Notes: generated from the letters alone by a model not told the origin. Numbered from the stretch's first letter, positions 9,577 through 19,159 are shown. The stretch is DNA of 64,000 bases from Ruegeria profundi (GCF_001507545.1 NZ_LQBP01000003.1:372001-436000); one strand, 5' to 3'. Translations and numbers: made by a program.

Positions 9577-10785
9577 ATGATCCTTACAACTACCGATGGG
9601 CAAAAAGACCTGCCCAGATACTTTGTACAAGTCTTTAAGATGCTGAACGGGATGGACTCGGGGCGGCTGGATATAGCTCTGCCCGACGGGCGGGTTTTCC
9701 GATCCGAAGCGGCAAAGCCCGGACCGGTGGCACGCGTCGACATCCATAACCCTGACGTTTTCGCCCGACTGGTCCGTGAAGGCGAACTGGGTTTTTCAGA
9801 CGCCTATCTGGAAGGCGACTGGAGCACCCCTGATCTACGTGCTTTCATGGATCTGGTGCATTTGGGCACCGAGACGGTCTATGATGATTTTACCGGTAAA
9901 TTCCTGGTGCAAGCCTACGAGCGCCTGCGCTTTTGGCTGCATCGCAACAGTCGTCGCCAAGCGAAGAAGAACATCTCGTATCATTATGACTTGGGGAACG
10001 ATTTCTACAGCGTATGGCTGGATGAAACGATGACTTACTCCAGTGCACTTTTTGAAACGGGGCAGGAAAGTCTGGAAAAGGCCCAAACCGCGAAATACGC
10101 CAGCCTTGTGGATGAAATGGGCGCCAAAGCCGGGGATCACATTCTGGAAATCGGGTGCGGATGGGGCGGTTTCGCCGAATATGCCGCAAAAGAGCGTGGC
10201 CTTCGGGTCACAGGTCTGACAATCAGTCAGGAACAGCTTAAGTATGCGCAGCAGCGCATTGAAAATGCTGGTCTTTCTGATTTGGTACAGTTCAAACTAC
10301 AGGACTATCGGGATGAGCGGGGTCAGTATGACGGTATCGCGTCGATCGAGATGTTCGAGGCGGTCGGACAGAAATATTGGCCGGTGTATTTTGACACGGT
10401 TCGCGAACGTCTGAAACCGGGCGCGCAGGCAACCCTGCAGATTATCACCGTTGCAGATCATCGCTGGGATATTTACAAAAACGGTGTTGATTTTATTCAG
10501 AAATATATATTTCCCGGTGGCATGCTGCCAGCACCATCAGTCCTGAAACAACAAGTAGCAGACGCGGGATTGAACGTCGTGAAATCCCGCGAATTCGGCA
10601 AAAGCTATGACCTCACGCTGCGCCGCTGGTACGAGACGTTCAACGACAAATGGGACGAAATTTCCGAAATGGGCTTTGACGAGCGTTTTCGCCGCATGTG
10701 GAACTATTATTTAACAGCATGTGGCGCGGCCTTTGACACTGGCAACTGCGATGTGACACAGATCACTATAGCAAAACCCAGTTAA
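9577..10785 (+). CDS. cfa: Cyclopropane-fatty-acyl-phospholipid synthase
   Basis: SAM-dependent methyltransferase that adds a methylene bridge to unsaturated acyl chains of membrane phospholipids. 402 aa. ATG 9577 is preferred because AGGGGAG lies 6-7 bp upstream; a longer reading from a TTG at 9520 lacks a ribosome site. An N-terminal lipid-binding region is followed by ISYHYDLGNDFYSVWLDE, TYSSALFE, the SAM loop ILEIGCGWGGFAEYAA and VTGLTISQEQ. The C-terminal FIQKYIFPGGMLPA motif is also conserved. Located between photolyase and trgA. Confidence 0.93.
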   Translation: MILTTTDGQKDLPRYFVQVFKMLNGMDSGRLDIALPDGRVFRSEAAKPGPVARVDIHNPDVFARLVREGELGFSDAYLEGDWSTPDLRAFMDLVHLGTETVYDDFTGKFLVQAYERLRFWLHRNSRRQAKKNISYHYDLGNDFYSVWLDETMTYSSALFETGQESLEKAQTAKYASLVDEMGAKAGDHILEIGCGWGGFAEYAAKERGLRVTGLTISQEQLKYAQQRIENAGLSDLVQFKLQDYRDERGQYDGIASIEMFEAVGQKYWPVYFDTVRERLKPGAQATLQIITVADHRWDIYKNGVDFIQKYIFPGGMLPAPSVLKQQVADAGLNVVKSREFGKSYDLTLRRWYETFNDKWDEISEMGFDERFRRMWNYYLTACGAAFDTGNCDVTQITIAKPS

Positions 10786-10801
10786 CAAAGGGAAAAACCG
10801 A

Positions 10802-11242
10802 ATGCCCAGTGCTCCGCGTCTTGTTGCTGCTGTGTGCCTGTTGGTTGTGGCTTTCATTGTTTCCACGATGATCATCAATAACGGGGATGAGGGCAAAAAC
10901 TATGGTTGGTTCACATACGTCAACATGCTGATCGGTGTGGTTTGTGGCTGGAAAATCATGGGCAAGCGTGTTGGCCGCGGCTGGACCGCTGCGGTAAACA
11001 ACGGAATTGCGGGCGTGCTATCAACGGTATTCTGGGCCCTGTTTGTTCAGGGTAGCTATGAGATGTTCCGCCTTGCCATGCGCCATCGTTTTGACGGTCC
11101 ATTTGAAGCCTTGATCGCGATTTTCCAGATTGGTGTCGAGTACAGTAAACAGCTTGTTGCACCGGAAATCCTGTGGACTTTGGCGATCGGAGCTCTTATC
11201 GCGGGTCTTGCAACCGAAGAAGCTGGCCGTCGTTGGCGGTAA
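10802..11242 (+). CDS. trgA: TrgA family membrane protein (tellurite resistance locus)
   Basis: Small integral membrane protein, 146 aa, with about four hydrophobic segments (residues 5-25, 35-50, 65-85, 120-138). Length, topology and position directly before trgB and cysK match the trgA-trgB-cysK tellurite-resistance locus described in Rhodobacter sphaeroides. Molecular function is not established. A ribosome site GGGAAAAACCGA precedes the ATG. The identification rests on context as much as on sequence. Confidence 0.8.
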   Translation: MPSAPRLVAAVCLLVVAFIVSTMIINNGDEGKNYGWFTYVNMLIGVVCGWKIMGKRVGRGWTAAVNNGIAGVLSTVFWALFVQGSYEMFRLAMRHRFDGPFEALIAIFQIGVEYSKQLVAPEILWTLAIGALIAGLATEEAGRRWR

Positions 11243-11275
11243 ACTCACACGCTGAAAAATCGAGTCGTAATTCTG

Positions 11276-12391
11276 GTGTCCGATTTATTCTTTTACGGTA
11301 CGCTCCGGTATTTGCCATTGCTGGAAACTGTGCTTGGTCGTTCTGCCTCGCAATTGAATATCGCCGAGGCCAGCTTGCCGGATCACGCGGTATACGGCGT
11401 GCAGCGGCAGGCGTTTCCGATGATTGTTCAGGAAAAAGACAGTAAGGCTAGCGGTCTGCTGGTGCGTGGTTTTGGTCAGGAAGACTTGAACCGTTTGGCG
11501 TATTACGAGGGCGGGTTTGATTTCGATCTCAGCGTTCGGGATGTTTGTCTTGCAGACGGCTCGCGGGCCGAAGCCAGCGTATTTTTCCCTGAACCCGGTC
11601 TATGGCAGCCGGGTGCCTTGTGGTCGTTACAGGATTGGGTGGATGAATGGGCCGAGGTTACGTTGCTGGCCGCGCAAGAGGAGCTCGCTTACTACGGCCG
11701 ACTTGATGCAACCACCGTATCCCGCAACTTTGCACCGATCCGTACCCGCGCCTGGGCCAAGCTGGCTGCGCGCAAGCGACGGGCTGGTGATCCGCGCGAC
11801 ACGATGAAGGACGTTATCGTAAAAGAACATCGGCGCGCCTATCTCAGCTATTTCGGCATGGAGGAAATAGAACTGCGCCACCGCCAGCATGATGGCACAA
11901 TGGGCCCGCTTTTGCATCGCAGCGGATTGATGCAGGGGGCTGCGGTGGTTGTTCTGCCTTATGACCCGGTACGTGATGCCGTTCTGCTGGTAGAACAATT
12001 TCGGACGCCCGTGTTTCTGATCGAGGACCCCGAACCGTGGATGTGGGAACCGGTGGCGGGCATGATCGACCCCGGCGAAACTCCGGAGCAGGCTGCGCAC
12101 CGCGAAGCACTGGAAGAGGCCCAAGTTAAGCTAAGTTCATTGGAATGTGTAGGTGGCGCGTATTCCTCAAGCGGGTCATCGACCGAATACATCCATCTGT
12201 ACGTAGGATTGTCTGATTTAAACCAAACCATCGACAATGGTGGGCTAACGTCAGAGGGTGAGGATATCCGCACGCAAATCTTGCCCTATGATACCTTTAT
12301 GCAGCGGGTCGATAACAACGAGTTTAAGGATTTGCCCCTGCTGGCTTTGGCCAATTGGCTGGCCCGAAACCGCGACCGTTTGCGCAGGTAA
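11276..12391 (+). CDS. trgB: TrgB-like protein: gamma-glutamylcyclotransferase-like domain fused to Nudix hydrolase
   Basis: 371 aa, GTG start at 11276. The N-terminal 110 residues resemble the AIG2/gamma-glutamylcyclotransferase fold, with LFFYGTLRYLPLL. The C-terminal half (about 190-365) is a Nudix domain of the ADP-ribose pyrophosphatase type: the Nudix box is GMIDPGETPEQAAHREALEE followed by AQV, where the usual Gly near the end is Gln. It likely hydrolyses ADP-ribose or a similar nucleoside diphosphate derivative. Follows trgA by 33 bp and precedes cysK, as in the known tellurite-resistance locus. Confidence 0.85.
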   Translation: MSDLFFYGTLRYLPLLETVLGRSASQLNIAEASLPDHAVYGVQRQAFPMIVQEKDSKASGLLVRGFGQEDLNRLAYYEGGFDFDLSVRDVCLADGSRAEASVFFPEPGLWQPGALWSLQDWVDEWAEVTLLAAQEELAYYGRLDATTVSRNFAPIRTRAWAKLAARKRRAGDPRDTMKDVIVKEHRRAYLSYFGMEEIELRHRQHDGTMGPLLHRSGLMQGAAVVVLPYDPVRDAVLLVEQFRTPVFLIEDPEPWMWEPVAGMIDPGETPEQAAHREALEEAQVKLSSLECVGGAYSSSGSSTEYIHLYVGLSDLNQTIDNGGLTSEGEDIRTQILPYDTFMQRVDNNEFKDLPLLALANWLARNRDRLRR

Positions 12392-12461
12392 GGATCGCTG
12401 CTTGTGGTTGCCGAACGGCAACTGTAAATCTTCAATGAAACGTAAAGAAAATGAGGGCGCC

Positions 12462-13496
12462 ATGCGCATTGCACGAGACCTTGCCGACGCAGTCGGGAAA
12501 ACACCCCTGATCCGGTTAAAGCGCATCAGTGAAGAGACCGGTTGCGAGATTTTTGGCAAGGCCGAGTTCATGAATCCGGGTCAATCCGTAAAAGATCGCG
12601 CGGCGCTTTACATCATCCGCGATGCAGTTGCCCGTGGCGAGTTGAAGCCCGGTGGCACAATTGTCGAAGGAACAGCAGGCAACACTGGTATCGGACTTGC
12701 GCTTGTTGGGGCGTCAATGGGGTTCAAAACCGTGATTGTGATCCCGGAAACGCAGTCCGAAGAAAAAAAGGACATGCTGCGCTTGGCGGGCGCGCAACTT
12801 GTTCAGGTTCCGGCTGCGCCTTACCGAAACCCGAACAACTTCGTTCATTATTCGCGGCGTCTGGCCGAAGAACTTGCGCAGACCGAACCGAATGGTGCGA
12901 TTTGGGCCAACCAGTTCGACAACGTGGCCAACCGTCAGGCCCACGTGGAAACCACGGGTCCTGAGATTTGGGAACAAACAGGTGGTAAGGTTGACGGCTT
13001 TGTCTGTGCCGTGGGCTCTGGCGGTACGCTGGCCGGTGTGGCCGACGCCTTGCAGCCCAAGGGCGTAAAGATCGGTCTGGTTGATCCGATGGGTGCTGGC
13101 TTGTACTCGTACTATACCACCGGTGAAATTGCGATGGAGGGCAGCTCGATCGCCGAGGGTATCGGACAGGTTCGTATCACCAAGAACCTTGAAGGCTTCA
13201 AGCCGGACTATGTATATCAAGCCACTGATAACGAGGCGCTGCCGTTGGTTTTCACCCTTTTGCGCGAAGAAGGCCTGGTTATGGGCGGGTCGACCGCCAT
13301 CAACATGGCGGGCGCGGTGCGATTGGCTAAAGATCTGGGGCCAGGCCACACCATTGTGACGATCCTGTGTGACTATGGAACGCGGTATCAGTCCAAGCTG
13401 TTTAATCCCGAGTTTCTGCGCGAAAAGGAACTACCGGTTCCTGATTGGATGACCGAAGCCCCGCGCAGCATTCCCGGCGTGTTCGAGGACGTATGA
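12462..13496 (+). CDS. cysK: Cysteine synthase A (O-acetylserine sulfhydrylase)
   Basis: PLP enzyme making L-cysteine from O-acetylserine and sulfide. 344 aa from ATG 12462, which has GAGGGC 5 bp upstream; an in-frame ATG at 12435 is a weaker choice. PLP lysine lies in NPGQSVKDRAALYI; the substrate loop reads EGTAGNTGIGLAL rather than the common EPTSGNTGIG; the phosphate loop is VGSGGTLAGV. Third gene of the trg locus; in Rhodobacter cysK contributes to tellurite resistance. The stop overlaps the start of the mscS-like gene (ATGA), suggesting translational coupling. Confidence 0.93.
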   Translation: MRIARDLADAVGKTPLIRLKRISEETGCEIFGKAEFMNPGQSVKDRAALYIIRDAVARGELKPGGTIVEGTAGNTGIGLALVGASMGFKTVIVIPETQSEEKKDMLRLAGAQLVQVPAAPYRNPNNFVHYSRRLAEELAQTEPNGAIWANQFDNVANRQAHVETTGPEIWEQTGGKVDGFVCAVGSGGTLAGVADALQPKGVKIGLVDPMGAGLYSYYTTGEIAMEGSSIAEGIGQVRITKNLEGFKPDYVYQATDNEALPLVFTLLREEGLVMGGSTAINMAGAVRLAKDLGPGHTIVTILCDYGTRYQSKLFNPEFLREKELPVPDWMTEAPRSIPGVFEDV

Positions 13497-15919
13497 TGCT
13501 ACGGCGGGTTCGCCTGTTTTTTACGCTCTTCCTGGTGTGTTTTGCCATGCTGGGCGGCCCGGTGGCCGCGCAGTTAACTGATCGGCAAAGCGAATATTAT
13601 CAGGGTTGGTTAAGCACGGCGAACCGCGCCGAAACGGTCATTGAGGCGAACCGCGCTTCGAACGCGGCTTTAGAAAACCTGCGTTCGGAAATTAATGGCT
13701 ACCGGGAAGACTTCAACAGGGCTCGAGGGGCAAATACAGAGCGAATTCAAACGCTTCAGAGCCAGCTTGACGCTTTGGGTCCCAAGCCCGAGGGTGACGC
13801 GATTGAACCCGAAGACATCGCAAACATCCGAGCGCACCTTGAGGAGCAACTGAATAGTCTGCGTGTTCCGCGCATAATCTCGGAAGAAGCGTTTAGCCGT
13901 GCCAACGGGCTGATCAGTGAAATCGATCAAATCATTCGGCATCGCCAAACCAAAGAACTGCTTGAGCGTGGACCTTCCCCGATCAATCCGGCCTCTTGGG
14001 GTCCGGCGTGGACGGACGTCAAGAACGCTCTGAGAAGTTTGGTGAATGAAACGATCGAAAACCTGCGAACGGATGTAGTACACGAACAAATTCGCGAACG
14101 CGGGCTGGTGATTTTCGTTTTTGTCGCCATTGCGACTGTTTTACTGATGTTTGGCCGTAGGTGGTCAGAGAGGGGTGGAGACTACCTACGTCGTTTGGGC
14201 GGCTCTGGGTCCGGCGTCTGGACGTTCGTTATCTCTTTGCTGCGCATTGCGCTTCCGTGGCTTGGGGTTTTGGCGGCAGTTGTGGCCGTTAGCCTGACCG
14301 AAGTATTAGGTGTTCGGGGCGCATTACTGCTGGAAAAAATCCCTTTTTGGGCGGCAATCATCCTGTTTTACGATTGGATTGGACGCCAGATCTACCTCAT
14401 CGGTGAGGCGCAGGGATTCAAACAACTATCAGCCGCCAAAATCAGGGAACTGCGTGTTTATATTGATCTGCTCGCCCTGATGCTGATCTTGCACGAATTG
14501 ACAATCCTGTTTCAGGAAATCGAGAATGTGTCGGATACGACGCGTGCTGTTGTTAGCTTCCCGGTTGTAGTGGTCACGGCATTGCTTCTGCTTCGGGTGC
14601 GGCATATCCGGACAGCCGACATCCAGCACGACGCATCGGATACGAGCGGTGCGACGCGGGCGGCCGGATTTGGCCAACTGGTGGAATTCCTGCGACGTGC
14701 TTTGTTTATTCTGGGTATCACAACGCCCGTTCTCGCGGTTTTTGGGTATACAAACGCGGCAGAGGCTATTGTTTTCCCCGCAGTAAAAACGCTTGTTCTG
14801 ATTGCTGCCTTGGTGATTTTTCATCGGTTTATCACTCAGGTTTACGGCTGGATCACAGGGCAGGACGAGGCTGTTTGGGATTCATTATTCTCGGTTCTGG
14901 TGGGTTTTGCGCTTGCGATTCTAGCATTACCCGTTCTTGCGCTTTATTGGGGTGCGCGCGAAACGGACCTGCTTGAAGCCTGGACAAGACTTTTGAGGGG
15001 CTTCGATGTCGGCGGCGTCACGATCTCGCCCAGTAACTTTTTCACTTTCCTAATCGTCTTTCTAATCGGCTATGGCCTTACCCGAATGTTGCAGAGCGGA
15101 CTGCGGAATTCGCTGCTGCCGAAGACGAAAATTGATCCGGGCGGACAGAACGCGATTGCAGCGGGTACTGGATATGTAGGGGTCTTCCTTGCAGCGCTGG
15201 TGGCGATCATGGTGGCTGGGTTCGATCTGTCGTCTCTGGCGATTGTAGCTGGTGCGCTGTCGGTTGGTATCGGTTTTGGTCTGCAAACCATTGTTTCAAA
15301 CTTTGTCTCGGGCATTATCCTGTTGGTTGAACGCCCAATTTCAAAGGGCGACTGGATCGATGTGAATGGCATGATGGGGTATGTGCGCGATATCTCGGTC
15401 CGGTCCACACGGATTGAGACCTTTGACCGGACCGACCTGATTGTTCCCAACTCGGACCTGATCAGTGGTGTGGTCACGAACTACACACGAGGCAATACGA
15501 TCGGTCGGGTCATTGTGCCTGTGGGCGTGGCCTATGGGACCGATACAAGACTGGTTGAGAAAATTCTGGGCGACGTAGCCAATTCGCATCCAATGGTGGT
15601 GGCCAACCCAGCCCCAACCGTAGTGTTTCAGGGGTTCGGCGCAGACTCTTTGGATTTTGAAATCCGGGCCATTCTACGTGATGTGAATTGGGTACTGTCT
15701 GTAAAGTCCGACATGAACCACGAAATCAACCGACGGTTCGTCGAGGAAGGGATCGAGATTCCGTTCGCCCAACGTGATGTCTGGTTGCGAAACCCAGAGA
15801 CGCTGCAGTCGAAAGGTTCGACGCCTGATGCAGACAAGACACCGCCTGAGCAGTCGAAGACAAAGCCAATTGACATGAGCGAGACCGATCTGTCGGAAGG
15901 TGACGGCGACGAGATTTAG
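13493..15919 (+). CDS. MscS-family mechanosensitive channel with N-terminal DUF3772 region
   Basis: Large inner-membrane osmotic safety channel, 808 aa. A signal peptide (MMLRRVRLFFTLFLVC, then GPVAAQ) precedes a long coiled, charged periplasmic region (about 30-200, DUF3772-like), then around ten hydrophobic segments and the MscS pore and beta domain at about residues 590-760: GIGFGLQTIVSNFVSGIILL, VERPISKGDWIDV, and TRIETFDRTDLIVPNSDLIS. ATG at 13493 overlaps the cysK stop by four bases, so it is probably expressed with the trg genes. The C-terminal tail is hydrophilic. Confidence 0.92.
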   Translation: MMLRRVRLFFTLFLVCFAMLGGPVAAQLTDRQSEYYQGWLSTANRAETVIEANRASNAALENLRSEINGYREDFNRARGANTERIQTLQSQLDALGPKPEGDAIEPEDIANIRAHLEEQLNSLRVPRIISEEAFSRANGLISEIDQIIRHRQTKELLERGPSPINPASWGPAWTDVKNALRSLVNETIENLRTDVVHEQIRERGLVIFVFVAIATVLLMFGRRWSERGGDYLRRLGGSGSGVWTFVISLLRIALPWLGVLAAVVAVSLTEVLGVRGALLLEKIPFWAAIILFYDWIGRQIYLIGEAQGFKQLSAAKIRELRVYIDLLALMLILHELTILFQEIENVSDTTRAVVSFPVVVVTALLLLRVRHIRTADIQHDASDTSGATRAAGFGQLVEFLRRALFILGITTPVLAVFGYTNAAEAIVFPAVKTLVLIAALVIFHRFITQVYGWITGQDEAVWDSLFSVLVGFALAILALPVLALYWGARETDLLEAWTRLLRGFDVGGVTISPSNFFTFLIVFLIGYGLTRMLQSGLRNSLLPKTKIDPGGQNAIAAGTGYVGVFLAALVAIMVAGFDLSSLAIVAGALSVGIGFGLQTIVSNFVSGIILLVERPISKGDWIDVNGMMGYVRDISVRSTRIETFDRTDLIVPNSDLISGVVTNYTRGNTIGRVIVPVGVAYGTDTRLVEKILGDVANSHPMVVANPAPTVVFQGFGADSLDFEIRAILRDVNWVLSVKSDMNHEINRRFVEEGIEIPFAQRDVWLRNPETLQSKGSTPDADKTPPEQSKTKPIDMSETDLSEGDGDEI

Positions 15920-16009
15920 GCGCGTGTGTGGCGGAACGACGAAAGCCTGAAAAATCGGTGTAATCGCCCCTTGCAAATCAGTTGGCGATGGTCCAAACAT
16001 CGCGCTCAC

Positions 16010-16099
16010 GGAGAGGTGGCCGAGTGGTCGAAGGCGCACGCCTGGAAAGTGTGTAGGCGGGAAACCGTCTCCAGGGTTCGAATCCCTGTCTCTCCGCCA
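16010..16099 (+). tRNA. tRNA-Ser (GGA)
   Basis: 90 nt including the encoded CCA. The acceptor stem pairs GGAGAGG with the matching 3' strand TCTCTCC before GCCA; D-loop GCCGAGTGGTCGAAGGC; anticodon stem CACGC/GTGTG with loop CTGGAAA, giving anticodon GGA; a long variable arm typical of type II tRNA-Ser; T-arm GGTTCGAATCC. It sits at the border between core-like genes and a stretch of gene remnants. Confidence 0.96.
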
Positions 16100-16166
16100 C
16101 TTGCCCCATCTCGGACAGCAAACCCGTTCCTTCCCTATTTTTCGGACGCCTGGGCTATGGCAACCG

Positions 16167-16801
16167 TCAAACAGACGACAGTAATCCCGTGAGCTGGCGC
16201 GATTTCCTCGTAATATCTCCGGAGGTTCCATCACGCGCTTCGGTTCGATTTCGCAATAGCTCGATCAACGGCCAGACAGCCATGACGATCAAGTGTTGAG
16301 CAACTTCAACGCTGATATTGAATGCAAGCAGGCTTTGCCAGGCATTGGGGGCGTCTATCTTCAGGATATTTTGCAACATGAACGCAAAAATCGAAACCAT
16401 GTAAAAGCCCTAGCAGCACAGTCATTTTTACTGCGCTTGCATTGCTGTTTCTATTCCCCATTGGTCTCGAAACTACGTGGATCGCGGCGTAAAATGATCA
16501 AAGGTGCGATCAAAGCTTCGACAGCCGGAATGAACCACGAGATTTGTGGCGCAAGCCCGAAGTACGCCATGACCAGGGTGACTGAATGACCCACAGTGAA
16601 GCCAGTTGCACGTGCCACGAGAGCACGCAGCGTTGCCGCGCTGAGGATCATGCAGATCACGAAGAGCAAATGGTCGCGTCCCTCGAGAACGTGTCTGATG
16701 CCTTTAAAAATAAAGGCGGAAGCGGCAGAGGCTGCCAGGCCCATTACTTCATTCGGCTCCAGCAGTAGCCCCCGAGCACGATAGGTCCGGGTAACGCCCA
16801 C
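16167..16801 (-). pseudogene. HupE/UreJ-like membrane protein, frameshifted remnant
   Basis: Two adjacent minus-strand frames together match a HupE/UreJ_2-type membrane protein. The 5' part (16451-16801) contains GIRHVLEGRDHLLFVICM, FTVGHSVTLVMAYFGLAP and PAVEALIAPLIILRR, corresponding to the conserved GxxHxxxGxDHLLF, FTxxHSxTL and VEAxIA motifs. The 3' part (16167-16400), in another frame, contains FNISVEVAQHLIVMAVWPL, matching the FNxGVExxQ motif. A frameshift or small deletion between 16400 and 16451 breaks the gene and the N-terminal half is not recognisable. Nickel-transport-like function in the ancestor; no function expected now. Confidence 0.75.
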
Positions 16802-17052
16802 CGATAGTCCAGCAGCAGGTTCACCGTGTTTTCCTGATCAGGCAGATCTGGCCGGGCGCTTGAGGATATTCGGCAAGCGGCGGCCTCTGGAAAAGAAGGG
16901 TCGCAAGGCCGGGTTCCGATACCACGGGGTGTAATCTCACTGCTCCCACAGGAGCAGCCGCCAGTCGGGAGTCGGTCTCCACCCGAAGGTTCTTTGGCAG
17001 CGATCTGCCCTAAACCCAGTGGATCAGCGCGCAGCGCGTCCGCGTCGACAGG

Positions 17053-17223
17053 ATGCATCGGCTCCTAAACAACCTATCGCCATTTAGCTATTTCAATACC
17101 GGCCCTGAATCCATTCGCCTGGCGGTGATGCTGTACGCCCGCTTTCCGCTACCGCTCCGCAATGCCGAATAACGGGAGGTATTGCTGTCCAAGCGTAGAC
17201 TGGTTCGAATGCGTCCGACCTGA
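17053..17223 (+). mobile_element. IS6-family transposase remnant (N-terminal stump)
   Basis: An ATG at 17053 opens a frame reading MHRLLNNLSPFSYF, then ESIRLAVMLYARFPLPLRN, stopping at TAA 17170. This is the N-terminal helix region of IS6-family transposases, which typically read SPExIRLAVxLYxRFPLSLRxVE. The following bases continue the similarity weakly (LLSKRR). The DDE catalytic domain is absent. The segment 17070-17091 recurs with one mismatch at 51884-51905. Confidence 0.8.
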
Positions 17224-17266
17224 CTATGGAAAAGAAATAGAAATGCAGACGGTGAGGCGGCAGAAA

Positions 17267-18838
17267 CTAGGCGACCAAATCCGCAGAGGAAGGCGCGGAT
17301 ATCACGCCCCAATAGTCGGCTTCAAGGAACCAATCGAATGCGGAAAGTTCGGTTGCAATGGACTGGCGTCCTTCGATGGCAAGAATGGACTCGACCCCGG
17401 CCACTGTGATGCCCAACTGCGCCAGCAGTTCAGACGGGTCATCGGAACTGGCAACGAATTCGGAATAGGCCGCCTCATCAAGAACGAGATAAAGGGTGTC
17501 CTGACCGCTGCCTCCAACAAAAACATCGCTCGAAGGTGTTTCATCCCCACCGATCAGAGAAGGTTCGATGAAGACAAAGATATCGTCGGACGCACCGCCG
17601 AAGACGATGTCGCTGCCAAGACCGTCCGTGATGACATCACGACCATCGCCGCCGACCAAAACGTCATTTCCAGCACCGCCACCCAGAATATCATCGCCTG
17701 GGCCGCCGAACACAGTGTCGTCATCACGCCCGCCCTGAATGATATCATTTCCGATGCCACCGTTGATGATGTCGTTTCCAGTACCTCCGAAGACCACATC
17801 GTTTCCCGGTCCGACATTGATCCGATCATCGCCACCCAGCCCGAAAACTCCGTCCGGTCCGGAACCTGAATTGAAAACCGACGCGTCATCGTCCAACAGT
17901 ACCGTGTTGCCCCCGCGAAAGACGAACTCGGAATATGCCCCCCAAAGCTGATGTACCGTTTCCGCCGGGTGCAGCATATCCCACGCAAGAACCTGATCGC
18001 TGTCAAAACTGCTTCCGTCAATCAAAAGGTCGAGTTTGTCGGCAACAATCCCAAAGCTCTCCGGATCTTCCAGAAGGGCGGACGTCACTGCAAAGAAATC
18101 CAGCACGCGAACATCGCTGCCACCAGTGGTCTGGGATTGCACCAGCGCAGCGAGACCCTCGTTGAAGGTATCGACCAGCAACCCAGCAAATTCCTGGGTG
18201 GCCATAGATAAACTGTCGAATTCAGGAAACAATCCCGTTGGCGGCAGGGTGGCCAGATATACAGTCTCGACACCGGCCTGTGTAAGCCTGGCGGATGCCT
18301 GGCCGATTTCCGCCAAAATGGCATCGACTTCCGAACCCAGAAGCGAAAACAATTCTTCAACGGTGGCCCCTTCTTGTGCCTCGGCCTGGTCGACAAGCGA
18401 GTTGAGGTCATTGCCGCCAATCAGAATAACGCCGGCAGAGCCTTTCGGAACGCCTGCGCTCGCGTTCCGTTCGAAGTTATCGATCTGAGTTTCGAGGTCG
18501 ATTATGTTTTCCAGAACATCCCTGCCAATGGTTCTGGCGGCCGCGAAAGCGTAGTTTTCAACCTCGAACCCGCCTAGCGTGGCGGTGTATTCGGGATGTG
18601 TGAAGGCATTTGTGATTGCGCGCTCGCTGCCGAACTCGGGAAAGTTTGTCAAAATAACTTGCTCGGAAATCCTCTCACTCAGCGCCTGCAACTGGGCGAG
18701 CGGCACGACTTCTCCGAACCTTTCGATCAAGTCGGAAAGTATGAACGAGCTGAGAACCGAGGTCAGAAGTTTGAACGCATTTCCAACGTCCGTCAGACTG
18801 TCCCCGAAATAGTATATGCGCGAGAAACTTGTGCTCAT
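17267..18838 (-). CDS. SGNH/GDSL hydrolase with C-terminal RTX calcium-binding repeats
   Basis: Predicted secreted esterase or lipase, 523 aa. ATG 18838 is chosen because GGAG lies 8 bp upstream and the next residues lead straight into the catalytic block YYFGDSLTDVGNAF (nucleophile Ser). The GND block is in VILIGGNDLNSL and the Asp-His pair in WDMLHPAETVHQLW. From about residue 322 to 422 there are tandem GGxGxDxxx nonapeptides (for example GGTGNDIINGG, GGPGDDILGGG) that bind Ca2+ in RTX proteins. It lacks an N-terminal signal peptide and ends in a hydrophobic, acidic tail, consistent with type I secretion; no exporter is nearby. Confidence 0.9.
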   Translation of the reverse strand: MSTSFSRIYYFGDSLTDVGNAFKLLTSVLSSFILSDLIERFGEVVPLAQLQALSERISEQVILTNFPEFGSERAITNAFTHPEYTATLGGFEVENYAFAAARTIGRDVLENIIDLETQIDNFERNASAGVPKGSAGVILIGGNDLNSLVDQAEAQEGATVEELFSLLGSEVDAILAEIGQASARLTQAGVETVYLATLPPTGLFPEFDSLSMATQEFAGLLVDTFNEGLAALVQSQTTGGSDVRVLDFFAVTSALLEDPESFGIVADKLDLLIDGSSFDSDQVLAWDMLHPAETVHQLWGAYSEFVFRGGNTVLLDDDASVFNSGSGPDGVFGLGGDDRINVGPGNDVVFGGTGNDIINGGIGNDIIQGGRDDDTVFGGPGDDILGGGAGNDVLVGGDGRDVITDGLGSDIVFGGASDDIFVFIEPSLIGGDETPSSDVFVGGSGQDTLYLVLDEAAYSEFVASSDDPSELLAQLGITVAGVESILAIEGRQSIATELSAFDWFLEADYWGVISAPSSADLVA

Positions 18839-19159
18839 TGGTGTCTCCGTTTCGATTGAAGCCCGAGACCGCAGGAACCGATTCTGTTCACTTTTCACTG
18901 CACAGTTCTTTCAGAAATCCTAAAGGACCGAGGAAAGAAATCAAGAGCACTGCCAGTTTGCAGTGAGACACGCGGCTTCGCGAGTTTGGAAGGCAATTCC
19001 TGTTTCGCTGGTTCGAAGTCGTCGGTCTTGTTTGTTGCCCAAAGCACGCCGAAGCGTGCTGGTGTCCCAACTCTCTCCGAGTGAATTGGTAGCGGCACGA
19101 ATTAAAAGACAGGCTTACAGGCTAAACAGAGACGTGTTCGAATTCGTCTTGCAAAACCT

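Noticed and set aside
16010-16099. Integration at the tRNA-Ser with a duplicated 3' end as attachment site
   Set aside because: No second copy of the tRNA 3' end and no integrase gene could be found in the window, so no att sites are annotated.
17162-17869. Plus-strand 235-codon frame
   Set aside because: Mirror of the RTX repeats of the SGNH hydrolase on the minus strand; periodic Asp/Val content explains the open frame.
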